The position numbers and the translations under genes are program-made. DNA of 10,679 bases from CAZGOM01 sp964527265 (lineage in GTDB: Bacteria > Planctomycetota > Phycisphaerae > Phycisphaerales > Phycisphaeraceae), in the NCBI GenBank assembly GCA_964527265.1, contig CAZGOM010000183.1, positions 1-10,679 of the forward strand, read 5' to 3'. Position 1 is the stretch's first letter; every line of letters begins with the position of its first letter. The notes below the pieces were generated by a model. It was not told the DNA's origin. It did not search any database and worked only from the letters and a program-made list of their open reading frames with translations. This document shows positions 1-5,928 of the stretch, in pieces.

Positions 1-1399
1 AGAGTTGAATCATGAGCCTGGATGTTGCAGTTCTCAGGTGCCATTGGAGATCATGAGGTGTGATGAGAAAAGCAACGATATAAACAGCGGCGATGGTCAG
101 CAGGACGAATGTGTAGATGATCAACGGCCGGAGATGTGATTTACGTGTGTCTAGCCCCAAAAAGACAAGCCCAGCCAGGGCCAGAAGGCATGAGATCCAG
201 TCGAATAAATGAAGGAACGTGTCAGCGAAGTAGGCGCCGATGATCTTTAAGCGTTCGATATCGAACAGGTCTTGAAGTTGTTTGTCAATGGTGTGTTGAT
301 TGATTAAGTCCGTGGGTTCGTGCGCATTGAGTTTGATGGATAAGTAAAGCGCGGCAAACATAGTCAGCGGCACAGCTGCGGCGATGTAGCGCTTCAGCAG
401 GACTTTGGAATCCATCTTACTGAGCCAGTCGACCAGAAAGATATAGCCTACGATGGCAACTGCCATCACCAGGCCTTCATTCTTAGTCCAAAGAAGGCTT
501 CCCAGCAGAAAGCCGAATCCGCTCCAAGCCAAGCGAGTCTGGGTGACATCTGTGGCTGTAGGAAGGGAACGGTGGTGGCGGCAGTAGAGATAATGCCAGG
601 CAAGCGTCGTGATCAATAGAGCACCCAGTGGGACATCAGCATACTGCCAAGCAGCCTGGATGATTGAGAACGGAAAAGCCAGCGCAAGCATGCCTGCGCA
701 TGCGGCATGAATGGATCCTTTGGCGCGCAGAATGGCCGCCCACACCAGGATCGGGCACATGATGCCCGATCCCAGACCAACCACTTTGCCTAAAACTGAA
801 TCAAAGGTCCCTGCGCTCAGATAAAGACGTCCGATCAAGACACAAAAGCCTATGGGATATTCCTGGTGGGGAACTTCAGGATCTGTCAAGAACCATCGCC
901 AGGAATCCCGGCCCTGTGCGAGTATGCGTGCCTTGAAATTCCAGAAATGCCAGGCGTCGGAATACCCATGGGGGAATAATTCACTGTAGGCGAAGAGCCG
1001 GGTGGCTTGGAAATACAGTCCAGCAAAAAAAACGAGAGTTAAGACAATGGCGGCAACTTGATGGAATACCCGTTGGCGGGAGTGGGAAATGACAGGCGTG
1101 TTTGCACGAGGGAAGAATGCAGATCTCTGATGATATTTACGCAGGCCGATGGTGAACATGACGCCGGTAAGAAGGAGTTCCGGGATAACGACCTGGCTCC
1201 AGTGCATCCATCCGGGAAAGAGTATCAATAAAAGAGAGGCCAGAAGCACATGCATGACCAGCCCCAGTGGGAGTGCGCAGAGAACTGCCCAGGGCCAGCC
1301 TCGCGGTGCCGGTCCGAATCCCCGTGGCATCAGCAGAAGGAAACCGATTCCAGTGAGCCAAGGAAAGAAAAGGCCGATTGTCAGGGCAAGGATATTCAT
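1..1399 (-). CDS. Putative GT-C (GT39/ArnT-like) membrane glycosyltransferase, distal copy, 3' end cut by window
   Basis: The reading frame is open on the minus strand from an ATG at 1399 to the window edge (466 codons, no stop), so the C-terminus is missing. The product is a polytopic membrane protein (about 10 hydrophobic segments) that aligns end to end with the neighbouring 508-residue protein, so probably only a few dozen residues are lost. Shared blocks are an N-terminal FFPW/LLPW helix, 'PGWMH', 'GYxDAWHxWNFKAR' followed by 'HQEYPIGF', 'AWQYAD', 'LLWTKNEGLVMA', 'DLIxxHTIDKQ' and a C-terminal 'TPxDLxWHL...SRLM'. An Asp in the first large outside loop followed by an acidic/HxxYP motif is typical of GT-C enzymes, which transfer sugars from polyprenyl-phosphate donors outside the membrane; that function is inferred from architecture. 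The ATG overlaps the stop of the upstream small gene as ATGA. The G+C content is lower than in the paralogue. Substrate unknown. Confidence 0.75.
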   Translation of the reverse strand, partial: MNILALTIGLFFPWLTGIGFLLLMPRGFGPAPRGWPWAVLCALPLGLVMHVLLASLLLILFPGWMHWSQVVIPELLLTGVMFTIGLRKYHQRSAFFPRANTPVISHSRQRVFHQVAAIVLTLVFFAGLYFQATRLFAYSELFPHGYSDAWHFWNFKARILAQGRDSWRWFLTDPEVPHQEYPIGFCVLIGRLYLSAGTFDSVLGKVVGLGSGIMCPILVWAAILRAKGSIHAACAGMLALAFPFSIIQAAWQYADVPLGALLITTLAWHYLYCRHHRSLPTATDVTQTRLAWSGFGFLLGSLLWTKNEGLVMAVAIVGYIFLVDWLSKMDSKVLLKRYIAAAVPLTMFAALYLSIKLNAHEPTDLINQHTIDKQLQDLFDIERLKIIGAYFADTFLHLFDWISCLLALAGLVFLGLDTRKSHLRPLIIYTFVLLTIAAVYIVAFLITPHDLQWHLRTATSRLMIQL

Positions 1400-1926
1400 T
1401 GACTCGGCTCACCGGCGATTGGCGCGTTTGGAGGGTTATCATTGGTCGATTGCCGCATGGCAGAGTTTGGGGGGGAGGGCGGGCGGAGGCGAATGATGCC
1501 GGTGCCGTTGCCCGGACGAACGATGATGTCGCCGGGAAGACGTGAAACCGCCGCCTGGAGCTCTTGTTCGGTATCAAAATCAAGGATGAACAGTTCAAAT
1601 TCACCAGCTTGGCCGACTTTGGCGGGCAGGAGGGCAAAGCGGATGGCGTTGTATTGGAGGATCTTGCGGTTGGATTCAGGATCGATGTGCGAACTCAAGC
1701 AACAGCCTATCTCGACATCTGGGCCTAGTGCATCGCGCAAAGGGGCCATGCGAAGATCGTAATAATCAGCGATGTCACCGATGGGTGGAGGATCTGCGAG
1801 CCGTGGGTAGTCGGGACGGTAGACCGTGTAATAGTCGGTTTCTTTCAGCGCGAATACGCTAACTAGACCCAAGGGAAGAATAACAGCTGCCGCAAGACGC
1901 AGATTGGGTCGGATATGTTTGGGCAT
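1396..1926 (-). CDS. Small membrane-anchored protein paired with glycosyltransferase, distal copy
   Basis: The product has 176 residues. A hydrophobic segment at about residues 9-27 is probably a single N-terminal anchor (or uncleaved signal), leaving a soluble domain of about 145 residues outside the membrane. It has no family name I recognise. It is clearly paralogous to the 166-residue protein at 3506-4006: GCC at 74-76 (73-75 there), LLPAKVG at 99-105 (98-104) and DFD at 116-118 (115-117), with 'YY...R.AP' before GCC. The tail is proline-rich and asparagine-rich. I chose the ATG at 1926 because homology begins there; the frame stays open upstream to 2190, but that part overlaps the next gene antisense-free in another frame and has no homology. 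No Shine-Dalgarno site is visible. Its TGA overlaps the ATG of the glycosyltransferase gene, implying translational coupling. Two adjacent cysteines in an exported domain could form a disulphide or bind a ligand; this is speculation. Confidence 0.8.
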   Translation of the reverse strand: MPKHIRPNLRLAAAVILPLGLVSVFALKETDYYTVYRPDYPRLADPPPIGDIADYYDLRMAPLRDALGPDVEIGCCLSSHIDPESNRKILQYNAIRFALLPAKVGQAGEFELFILDFDTEQELQAAVSRLPGDIIVRPGNGTGIIRLRPPSPPNSAMRQSTNDNPPNAPIAGEPSQ

Positions 1927-1935
1927 ATAGAAAAA

Positions 1936-1941
1936 AGTATA
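1936..1941 (-). promoter_or_regulatory. Possible -10 element for the distal cassette copy
   Basis: On the minus strand the 56-base gap between the two cassette copies contains TATACT ten bases before the ATG at 1926. No convincing -35 hexamer lies at the normal distance. If used, the transcript would start almost at the ATG and be nearly leaderless, which would fit the lack of a Shine-Dalgarno site. A short GTTCCCGAAC dyad (1950-1959) lies just upstream. Weak evidence; the two copies could equally be one four-gene transcript. Confidence 0.25.
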
Positions 1942-1982
1942 TCCCCAAGTTCGGGAACAAGACTTTTGTTTGGACGGACTTA

Positions 1983-3509
1983 TTAAATGGCCCTCATCAA
2001 CGTTTTCAGGCGGTCGATGGGGTAGGTCCAAAGGGCGAGGATGAGGATAGCGGCGGGCCAGAGCTGGACCATGAGACGGGACATGGCTGTGGAGAGGTGC
2101 CAGTAAAGGTCGTAAGGGGTGAAGACGAAGGTGAGGGTGTAGGCGGCCGCGATACCCAGGAGGGCGAGTGTGTAAAGAGCTGGAAGCCATGCGCGGGAGG
2201 CGCGGTGGTCGACGCCCAGGAGGGGGACGGCCAGGACGCCTATGAGAAGTGCCAGGAGGTTGATGTATTCGATGGCCATGAGGACGAGATAGTCCCAGAT
2301 GATTTTGAAACGGGTGGTGTCAGTGAGTGCGGCGATTTGCTTGTCGATGGTGTGGTCTTTGATGAGATCGGTGGATTCGGGGGCGGCGAGCTTGAGATAG
2401 ATGTGGAGAAGAGCGAAGGGGGCGAGGGCGGCGGCGGTTGGGACGAGGCGGCTTGCCGCGGCGCGGATGCCGAGGCGGAGCAAGTCGTGAGTTGTGGTAA
2501 GGGCCAGGAGGAGGCCGGCCATGACGAGGCCTTCATTTTTGGTCCACAGGAGGCTGCCCAGGAGTGTGCCAAACACGGCGAGGCGCAGGGGAGTGCCTGG
2601 AGTAAGGTTCAGGAGTCGGGAAAGTGAGCCACAGGGGCGGCTGAAGCCCTGGGGGCTGGGTGGTGCGATGGGGCGGCACATCAGGTAATGCCACGCAATG
2701 GCGGCGGCCAGCAGGGCGGCCAAAGGGCCATCGGCGTACTGCCAGGCGCACTGGATCATGGCGAAGGGAAATGCCAGGGCCAAAAGGCCAAAGCAACCGG
2801 CGTGGAACCAGCCTTTGGCTTTGAGCGTGGCGGACCAGATGAGCATGGGCCAGAGAGCGGCGCAGCCGATGGCGATGGATTGGGTGAGGATGGGGACGTA
2901 TGCGCCCTTGACGTGGATGAGGCGGGCGATGAAGACGGGAAAGCCGATGGGGTATTCCTGGTGGGACATGACGCCTTCCTGGGCTTGCAGGTACCAGCGC
3001 CAGTGGGGGCCGCCTTCGGCGATGAGGCGGGCTTTGAAGTTCCAGATGTGCCACGCGTCGTAGTAGCCCTGGGGGAAGCGGGTGGATTCGTGGATGGTGA
3101 GGCCAAGGAGGATGCCCAGAAGGGCGAAGAAGCCGAAATTGAGCACTTGAGCGGCGAAGGCGTGGAGAGGGCTTAAGGGAATGGGTGAAAAGTGTGGGCG
3201 GACCGGGGCACCGACGGGATGACGCGTACGCCAGGAGTTGCACGCCAGCCAGACGGCGCCCGCGGCCAGGGCCAACTCCGGCAGGACGATCTGTGCGGGG
3301 TGCATCCAGCCGGGAGTTAGCAGGAGGATGAGTGACGCGAGGAGGGTGTGAAGGATGATGCCCAGGGGGAGAGCGATGGTGATGGTCCAGGGCCAGGCGC
3401 GCTTGTGAGCCAATGCGCCTGGGATGAGGAGCATGAGGGCCAAGCCGGTGCCCCAGGGGAGCAGGAGGCCGAAGGCCAGGGCGAGGAAGGTAAGGAGGGG
3501 GCTCGTCAT
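1983..3509 (-). CDS. Putative GT-C (GT39/ArnT-like) membrane glycosyltransferase, proximal copy
   Basis: The product has 508 residues and about 10-11 hydrophobic helices. The most informative stretch is the predicted large outside loop after the third or fourth helix: D151-A-W (in GYYDAWHIWNFKAR, 148-161) and HQEYP at 183-187, then WQYAD at 256-260, WTKNEGL at 322-328 and a C-terminal TPYDLYWHL...SRLM block at 464-480. 'DAWxxWNxxAR ... HxxYP ... KNEG' is the pattern of large hypothetical GT39-like proteins in planctomycetes and other bacteria; GT-C enzymes use lipid-phosphate sugars. D151 is the best candidate catalytic residue. Function is inferred from fold and motifs, with no substrate evidence. 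It starts within the stop of the upstream small gene (ATGA at 3506-3509), so the two are probably translated together, and it is followed after 56 bases by the second copy of the pair. A non-enzymatic polytopic protein is the main alternative. Confidence 0.78.
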   Translation of the reverse strand: MTSPLLTFLALAFGLLLPWGTGLALMLLIPGALAHKRAWPWTITIALPLGIILHTLLASLILLLTPGWMHPAQIVLPELALAAGAVWLACNSWRTRHPVGAPVRPHFSPIPLSPLHAFAAQVLNFGFFALLGILLGLTIHESTRFPQGYYDAWHIWNFKARLIAEGGPHWRWYLQAQEGVMSHQEYPIGFPVFIARLIHVKGAYVPILTQSIAIGCAALWPMLIWSATLKAKGWFHAGCFGLLALAFPFAMIQCAWQYADGPLAALLAAAIAWHYLMCRPIAPPSPQGFSRPCGSLSRLLNLTPGTPLRLAVFGTLLGSLLWTKNEGLVMAGLLLALTTTHDLLRLGIRAAASRLVPTAAALAPFALLHIYLKLAAPESTDLIKDHTIDKQIAALTDTTRFKIIWDYLVLMAIEYINLLALLIGVLAVPLLGVDHRASRAWLPALYTLALLGIAAAYTLTFVFTPYDLYWHLSTAMSRLMVQLWPAAILILALWTYPIDRLKTLMRAI

Positions 3510-4006
3510 GGCTGGGTCTCCGCGGGTTGAGTGGCGGGAGGCAGCGCGGTGGGCAGAGGGAATGTGCGTTGGCGTGCGACGGCCATGCCGTTCTGGGCGT
3601 CGTAGACCATTTCGACATCCAGCGAGGGAAGGGCCTTCTGCATGGCGTCGTAGGAATCAAAATCAAGGACGACGAGGGGATAATCTTTGCGGATGCCGAC
3701 CTTGGCGGGGAGGAGGGACCAGCGGACGAGTTCGATCTGTAGGGCGGCGCGCATATTTTCGCGTGATGCCATTCCGTCGTAACAGCAGCCGAGCTCCGCA
3801 CCGGGGGGAAGCTGGGTCAGGATAGGAGCCAGACGGGTCTGGTAGTAATGGGCGAGGTCGTCGGTCTCACGCGTGGCGATGAGGTATTTCTGCGGAAGGG
3901 GGGCGCTGTCGCGGTGAAGGAAATCAACGAGGGTGAAGATCAGCAGTGCAGCGCCGAGGGCAAGGGCAGCAAGCGAACGAAACGAATTGAGGAAGGGCTT
4001 GAACAT
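3506..4006 (-). CDS. Small membrane-anchored protein paired with glycosyltransferase, proximal copy
   Basis: The product has 166 residues. A basic N-terminus (K3, R10) and hydrophobic residues 11-27 look like a single N-in membrane anchor, with the remainder outside. Conserved features shared with the 176-residue paralogue are 'YYQTRLAP' (54-61), GCC at 73-75, 'ALQIELVRWSLLPAKVG' (88-104), DFD at 115-117 and a proline-rich, threonine-rich tail. The combination of a strand ending in a small-residue motif, a helix with LLPAKVG, and a hydrophobic strand 'PLVVLDFD' suggests a small alpha/beta domain. It is the first gene of the minus-strand cassette and diverges from the yceI-like gene. The ATG at 4006 gives an N-terminus matching the paralogue; no Shine-Dalgarno site is visible. 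I do not recognise a named family. Plausible roles are partner, acceptor-binding subunit or regulator of the coupled membrane glycosyltransferase, inferred only from the repeated pairing. Confidence 0.8.
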   Translation of the reverse strand: MFKPFLNSFRSLAALALGAALLIFTLVDFLHRDSAPLPQKYLIATRETDDLAHYYQTRLAPILTQLPPGAELGCCYDGMASRENMRAALQIELVRWSLLPAKVGIRKDYPLVVLDFDSYDAMQKALPSLDVEMVYDAQNGMAVARQRTFPLPTALPPATQPAETQP

Positions 4007-4054
4007 GGACGTGGAAGTGTACTTGTCCTTGGGGGATGCCGCCAGAAAACAGAT

Positions 4055-4072
4055 CGCACGATATGGCGTGCG
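4055..4072. promoter_or_regulatory. Inverted repeat CGCACG-N6-CGTGCG in the divergent control region
   Basis: Perfect 6-base arms flank ATATGG between the minus-strand cassette (start 4006) and the plus-strand yceI-like gene. It lies just upstream of the proposed yceI promoter, where a regulator of either transcript could bind. It may also be chance in G+C-rich DNA. Confidence 0.3.
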
Positions 4073-4083
4073 GCGCTTTACAT

Positions 4084-4113
4084 TTGCAATGCAGGTGTCT
4101 AGAGTGCTAATAC
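4084..4113 (+). promoter_or_regulatory. Predicted sigma70-type promoter of the yceI-like gene
   Basis: TTGCAA at 4084-4089 (four of six matches to TTGACA) and TAATAC at 4108-4113 (four of six to TATAAT) are separated by 18 bases. Transcription would begin near 4120, leaving a leader of about 48 bases before the ATG at 4168. The -10 box overlaps the first base pairs of the palindrome at 4112-4127. Confidence 0.45.
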
Positions 4114-4127
4114 TTGTTGAAACAAGT
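4112..4127. promoter_or_regulatory. Perfect palindrome ACTTGTT-GA-AACAAGT, candidate operator
   Basis: Seven-base arms separated by two bases cover the end of the proposed -10 box and the expected start point of the yceI-like transcript, which is a classic repressor position. The 16-base spacing and A/T-rich arms fit a dimeric helix-turn-helix regulator. No cognate regulator gene is seen in the window. Confidence 0.45.
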
Positions 4128-4154
4128 CATGTCGGTATCAAAGACCTTTTTCAT

Positions 4155-4158
4155 GGAG
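4155..4158 (+). promoter_or_regulatory. Shine-Dalgarno GGAG deciding the yceI-like start
   Basis: GGAG ends nine bases before the ATG at 4168 but only three before the ATG at 4162 and after the ATG at 4153. It therefore supports 4168, whose product begins directly with a standard signal peptide. Confidence 0.6.
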
Positions 4159-4167
4159 ACGATGAGC

Positions 4168-4737
4168 ATGTTTAACCGGAAGACAGGTTTGGTTGCGGCG
4201 CTGGTGGTAGGTGTTTCGACGCTTGTTGCAGGCGTTGAAGCGCGCGCGGCGGAATACACTGTGGATGGGGCGCATTCGAGCGTGGGGTTTAAGATCAAAT
4301 CCAAGGAGACGTATTACGTGAACGGCCTGTTTGGCCAGGTGTCGGGAACAATCAGCACGGGCGAGAAGGCCAAGTTTGATCTGGTTGTGAAAGCCGACAG
4401 CATCACCACGGGCAACGAAGGGCGCGATAAGCACCTGCGCAGCCCGGACTTCTTCAATGTGAAGCAGTTTCCGGACATCAAGTTCGTTTCCAAAGAAGTG
4501 AAGGCCAAGGGCGACGGCTTTGAAGTCAGCGGCGAGATCACACTTTTGGGCGTGACCAAGCCGGTCAAGGTGGAGATTAATAAGGTTGGCCACGGCAAGG
4601 GCCAAAAGGGCGAAGAGATCGTCGGGTATGAAGCGAGCTTTGAAGTGGACCGTTCGGAATTCGGGATGAAGTACGGCGCGGGCATGGTGGAGAACAAGGT
4701 GAAGCTGACGGTGGATATTGCCGCGACGGCGAAGTGA
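4168..4737 (+). CDS. YceI-family exported lipocalin-like protein
   Basis: The product has 189 residues. Residues 1-27 form a Sec signal peptide: a basic start (MFNRK), a hydrophobic core, and an A25-R-A27 site before A28-EYTVD. The mature part is a complete YceI domain: 'YTVDxAHSSVGFKIK' opening strand, 'GLFGQVSGTI', the hallmark 'GRDKHLRSPDFFNVKQFPDIKF' region written here as GRDKHLRSP (about 85-93) plus DFFNVKQFPDIKF (94-106), 'GEITLLGVTKPVKVE' and 'DRSEFGMKYGAGMVENKVKLTVDI' at the C-terminus. YceI proteins fold as an eight-stranded barrel that binds polyisoprenoid or amphiphilic ligands in the periplasm; physiological roles are poorly defined. Polyisoprenoid binding next to putative polyprenyl-phosphate-using glycosyltransferases is suggestive but unproven. 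Upstream in-frame starts (TTG 4114, ATG 4153, ATG 4162) would spoil the signal peptide. A following gene starts 86 bases on. Confidence 0.93.
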   Translation: MFNRKTGLVAALVVGVSTLVAGVEARAAEYTVDGAHSSVGFKIKSKETYYVNGLFGQVSGTISTGEKAKFDLVVKADSITTGNEGRDKHLRSPDFFNVKQFPDIKFVSKEVKAKGDGFEVSGEITLLGVTKPVKVEINKVGHGKGQKGEEIVGYEASFEVDRSEFGMKYGAGMVENKVKLTVDIAATAK

Positions 4738-4823
4738 ATCTGAAGATGGGTTCTGGGTTTTGTCAGAGAATAAAAACCAGATGCCCTTGATGTTGGATTC
4801 CTTTTTTGTGATTTGGATTTTGC

Positions 4824-5699
4824 ATGATTGATCCGGCGTGGTTTGTAACAGGTGTCGCGGTGCCTGGGATTCTGGCCCAGGGTTTTTATGCGACATACTG
4901 CTGGCCGATGAAGACCCCGAGGCCCGGGCGCGTTGCAAGCGCCTGGGCCATCGGGCCGGGGGCGGCTTTTGTGGTGGGGTGTCAGGCGGTGGGAGGATTG
5001 TCCTCAGGAACGGGTGAATACCGGCTGCTGATGTTTGTGCTCCCGGCGATCATGCTGGCGGCGATTTGCGGGGCGATGGGATGGGTGAAGGGATTGGCAT
5101 TGGATGCCGTGAAGGCGGCGGTGTGCGTGGCTGCGCCTGCGGTGCTGCTGTGGATGCAATACACGGGGGAGAGCGCGGCATGGAGCGTGGGGGCTGCCGC
5201 GGGCTGGCTGGCGGGGCTCAGCGTGTGGATGGGGGTGTGCTGGCTGGGTGTGGCGAAGCTGGACCACGAAACCAATGGTCGCGTAAATGCATTCGTGGTG
5301 GGTCTGACAACGGCGCTGATCGGCGTGACGATGATCTTCAGCGGGAGCGCTAAGTATGGGCAGATCGCGGCGACGCTGGCGTTTGCGACGGGGTGTGTGT
5401 GGGGTATTTCTTGGCTGACGGAGAAGAAGCAGGCGTCGCAGGGATTTGAGGGGGCGGTGCTGCCGATCCTACTGTGCTGGGTGATACTCGGTTGTTTTTA
5501 CACCGAGCTGCCCTTGTGGCAGGGAGCGGTGATGGGGGCTTCGCCGCTTTTGTTATGGCTGGGGGAGATTCCTTGGATGAAGCGCAAGGGAATCAAGGGG
5601 CAGGTTGCGGTGGCGGCTACGGCATTGGCGCCGGTGGTGGCGATCACGGTGATGTCGGGGATGGAGTTTGCGCATCGGATGGGTGAAGGGGAGTGGTGA
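4824..5699 (+). CDS. Ten-helix integral membrane protein of unknown function
   Basis: The product has 291 residues and is almost entirely hydrophobic, with about ten predicted helices (approximately 5-25, 38-60, 68-88, 94-112, 118-143, 152-171, 176-196, 209-228, 232-250 and 258-278) and very short loops. Charged residues are scarce; notable ones are E66 and R68 in 'TGEYRLLMF', 'KLDHETNGR' between helices 5 and 6, 'LTEKKQASQGFEG' between 7 and 8, and 'PWMKRKGIKG' before the last helix. I recognise no transporter or enzyme signature. It starts at ATG 4824 without a Shine-Dalgarno site, 86 bases after the yceI-like gene, so co-transcription is possible. Immediately after its TGA come a GC hairpin and a heptamer repeat, and a terminator lies 130 bases downstream. 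It may be lineage-specific. Confidence 0.8.
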   Translation: MIDPAWFVTGVAVPGILAQGFYATYCWPMKTPRPGRVASAWAIGPGAAFVVGCQAVGGLSSGTGEYRLLMFVLPAIMLAAICGAMGWVKGLALDAVKAAVCVAAPAVLLWMQYTGESAAWSVGAAAGWLAGLSVWMGVCWLGVAKLDHETNGRVNAFVVGLTTALIGVTMIFSGSAKYGQIAATLAFATGCVWGISWLTEKKQASQGFEGAVLPILLCWVILGCFYTELPLWQGAVMGASPLLLWLGEIPWMKRKGIKGQVAVAATALAPVVAITVMSGMEFAHRMGEGEW

Positions 5700-5700
5700 G

Positions 5701-5716
5701 CCGCGCTGCTGCGCGG
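5701..5716. repeat. GC hairpin CCGCGC-TGCT-GCGCGG after a stop codon
   Basis: Perfect six-base arms and a four-base loop begin one base after the TGA of the membrane-protein gene. No T tract follows, so it is not a canonical terminator; it could protect the 3' end of the mRNA. It runs straight into the heptamer array. Confidence 0.5.
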
Positions 5717-5722
5717 AGTCAC

Positions 5723-5764
5723 GGGTCCAGGGTCCAGGGTCCAGGGTCCAGGGTCCAGGGTCCA
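5723..5764. repeat. Six tandem copies of the heptamer GGGTCCA
   Basis: Six perfect, uninterrupted 7-base units fill 42 bases in the intergenic spacer. The array is preceded by GGAGTCAC, and the 21 bases from 5715 match 20 of 21 bases at 8869-8889. Because 7 is not a multiple of 3 and the unit contains no stop in any phase, it stays open in all frames and creates false Leu-Asp-Pro-Gly-Pro-Trp-Thr peptides on the minus strand. It is a simple-sequence (minisatellite-type) locus likely to vary in copy number. Confidence 0.9.
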
Positions 5765-5792
5765 AGAGGGGTTGCGCTTGCGCGCTTTTTCG

Positions 5793-5922
5793 GGGTGCGG
5801 GTTTCGGGTTTCCAAAATACAACCATCACACAGGCGGCCTCTCGGCCGCCTGTCTTTCTTATCCCTCTGCTCCTTCTTACCCGATCCTCGATCCTCGAAA
5901 CCCGCACCCAGAAACCCGAAAC
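5793..5922. repeat. Two nested long-range inverted repeats flanking a terminator
   Basis: GGGTGCGGGTTTC (5793-5805) is the exact reverse complement of 5897-5909. GTTTCGGGTTTC (5801-5812) is the exact reverse complement of 5911-5922. The arms enclose the hairpin terminator at 5830-5853, so the whole 130-base block can fold as a long stem or can represent an inverted-repeat element. The GGGTTTCGGGTTTC side is itself a direct heptamer pair, a second simple-repeat type next to the GGGTCCA array. Confidence 0.7.
5830..5853 (+). terminator. Rho-independent terminator for the plus-strand membrane-protein gene
   Basis: ACAGGCGGCC-TCTC-GGCCGCCTGT has a perfect ten-base stem with a four-base loop followed by CTTTCTT. 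It lies 130 bases downstream of the stop at 5699 and before the convergent exporter gene. The opposite strand lacks a T tract, so it should act mainly on plus-strand transcripts. Confidence 0.7.
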
Positions 5923-5928
5923 TTTTTC

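Larger units (their letters stand above)
1..4006 (-). repeat. Tandem duplication of a two-gene cassette (small anchor protein + GT-C-like protein)
   Basis: Unit 1 is 1983-4006 and unit 2 is 1-1926 (incomplete), separated by 56 bases. Both units have the same order, the same strand, the same ATGA overlap and colinear protein motifs. The similarity is at protein level; at DNA level the copies have diverged and differ in base composition (first 60 bases 29 G/C; 2101-2160 36 G/C). This indicates an old duplication, or acquisition of one copy from another source, rather than a recent tandem amplification. Confidence 0.85.

Noticed and set aside
1927..2190. N-terminal extension of the distal small-partner gene to 2190
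   Set aside because: The extension would overlap the end of the upstream glycosyltransferase gene and has no counterpart in the paralogue; homology begins at the ATG at 1926.
2097..3176. Plus-strand open frames (176 and 162 codons) opposite the glycosyltransferase gene
   Set aside because: Gly/Glu/Asp-rich antisense shadows of a hydrophobic gene, with no hydrophobic or domain logic.
2533..3801. Open minus-strand frame of 422 codons rich in Pro, Arg and His
   Set aside because: It is a shifted frame across the glycosyltransferase and small-partner genes; the composition is that of a G+C-rich shadow, and the overlapped frames have a conserved paralogous pair.
4114..4167. Longer start (TTG 4114) for the yceI-like gene
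   Set aside because: No ribosome site; it would bury the signal peptide and overlap the palindrome at the predicted transcription start.
4752..4781. Hairpin TCTGGGTTTT / AAAAACCAGA after the yceI-like gene
   Set aside because: One mismatch, A/T-rich stem and no adjacent T tract; too weak to call a terminator.
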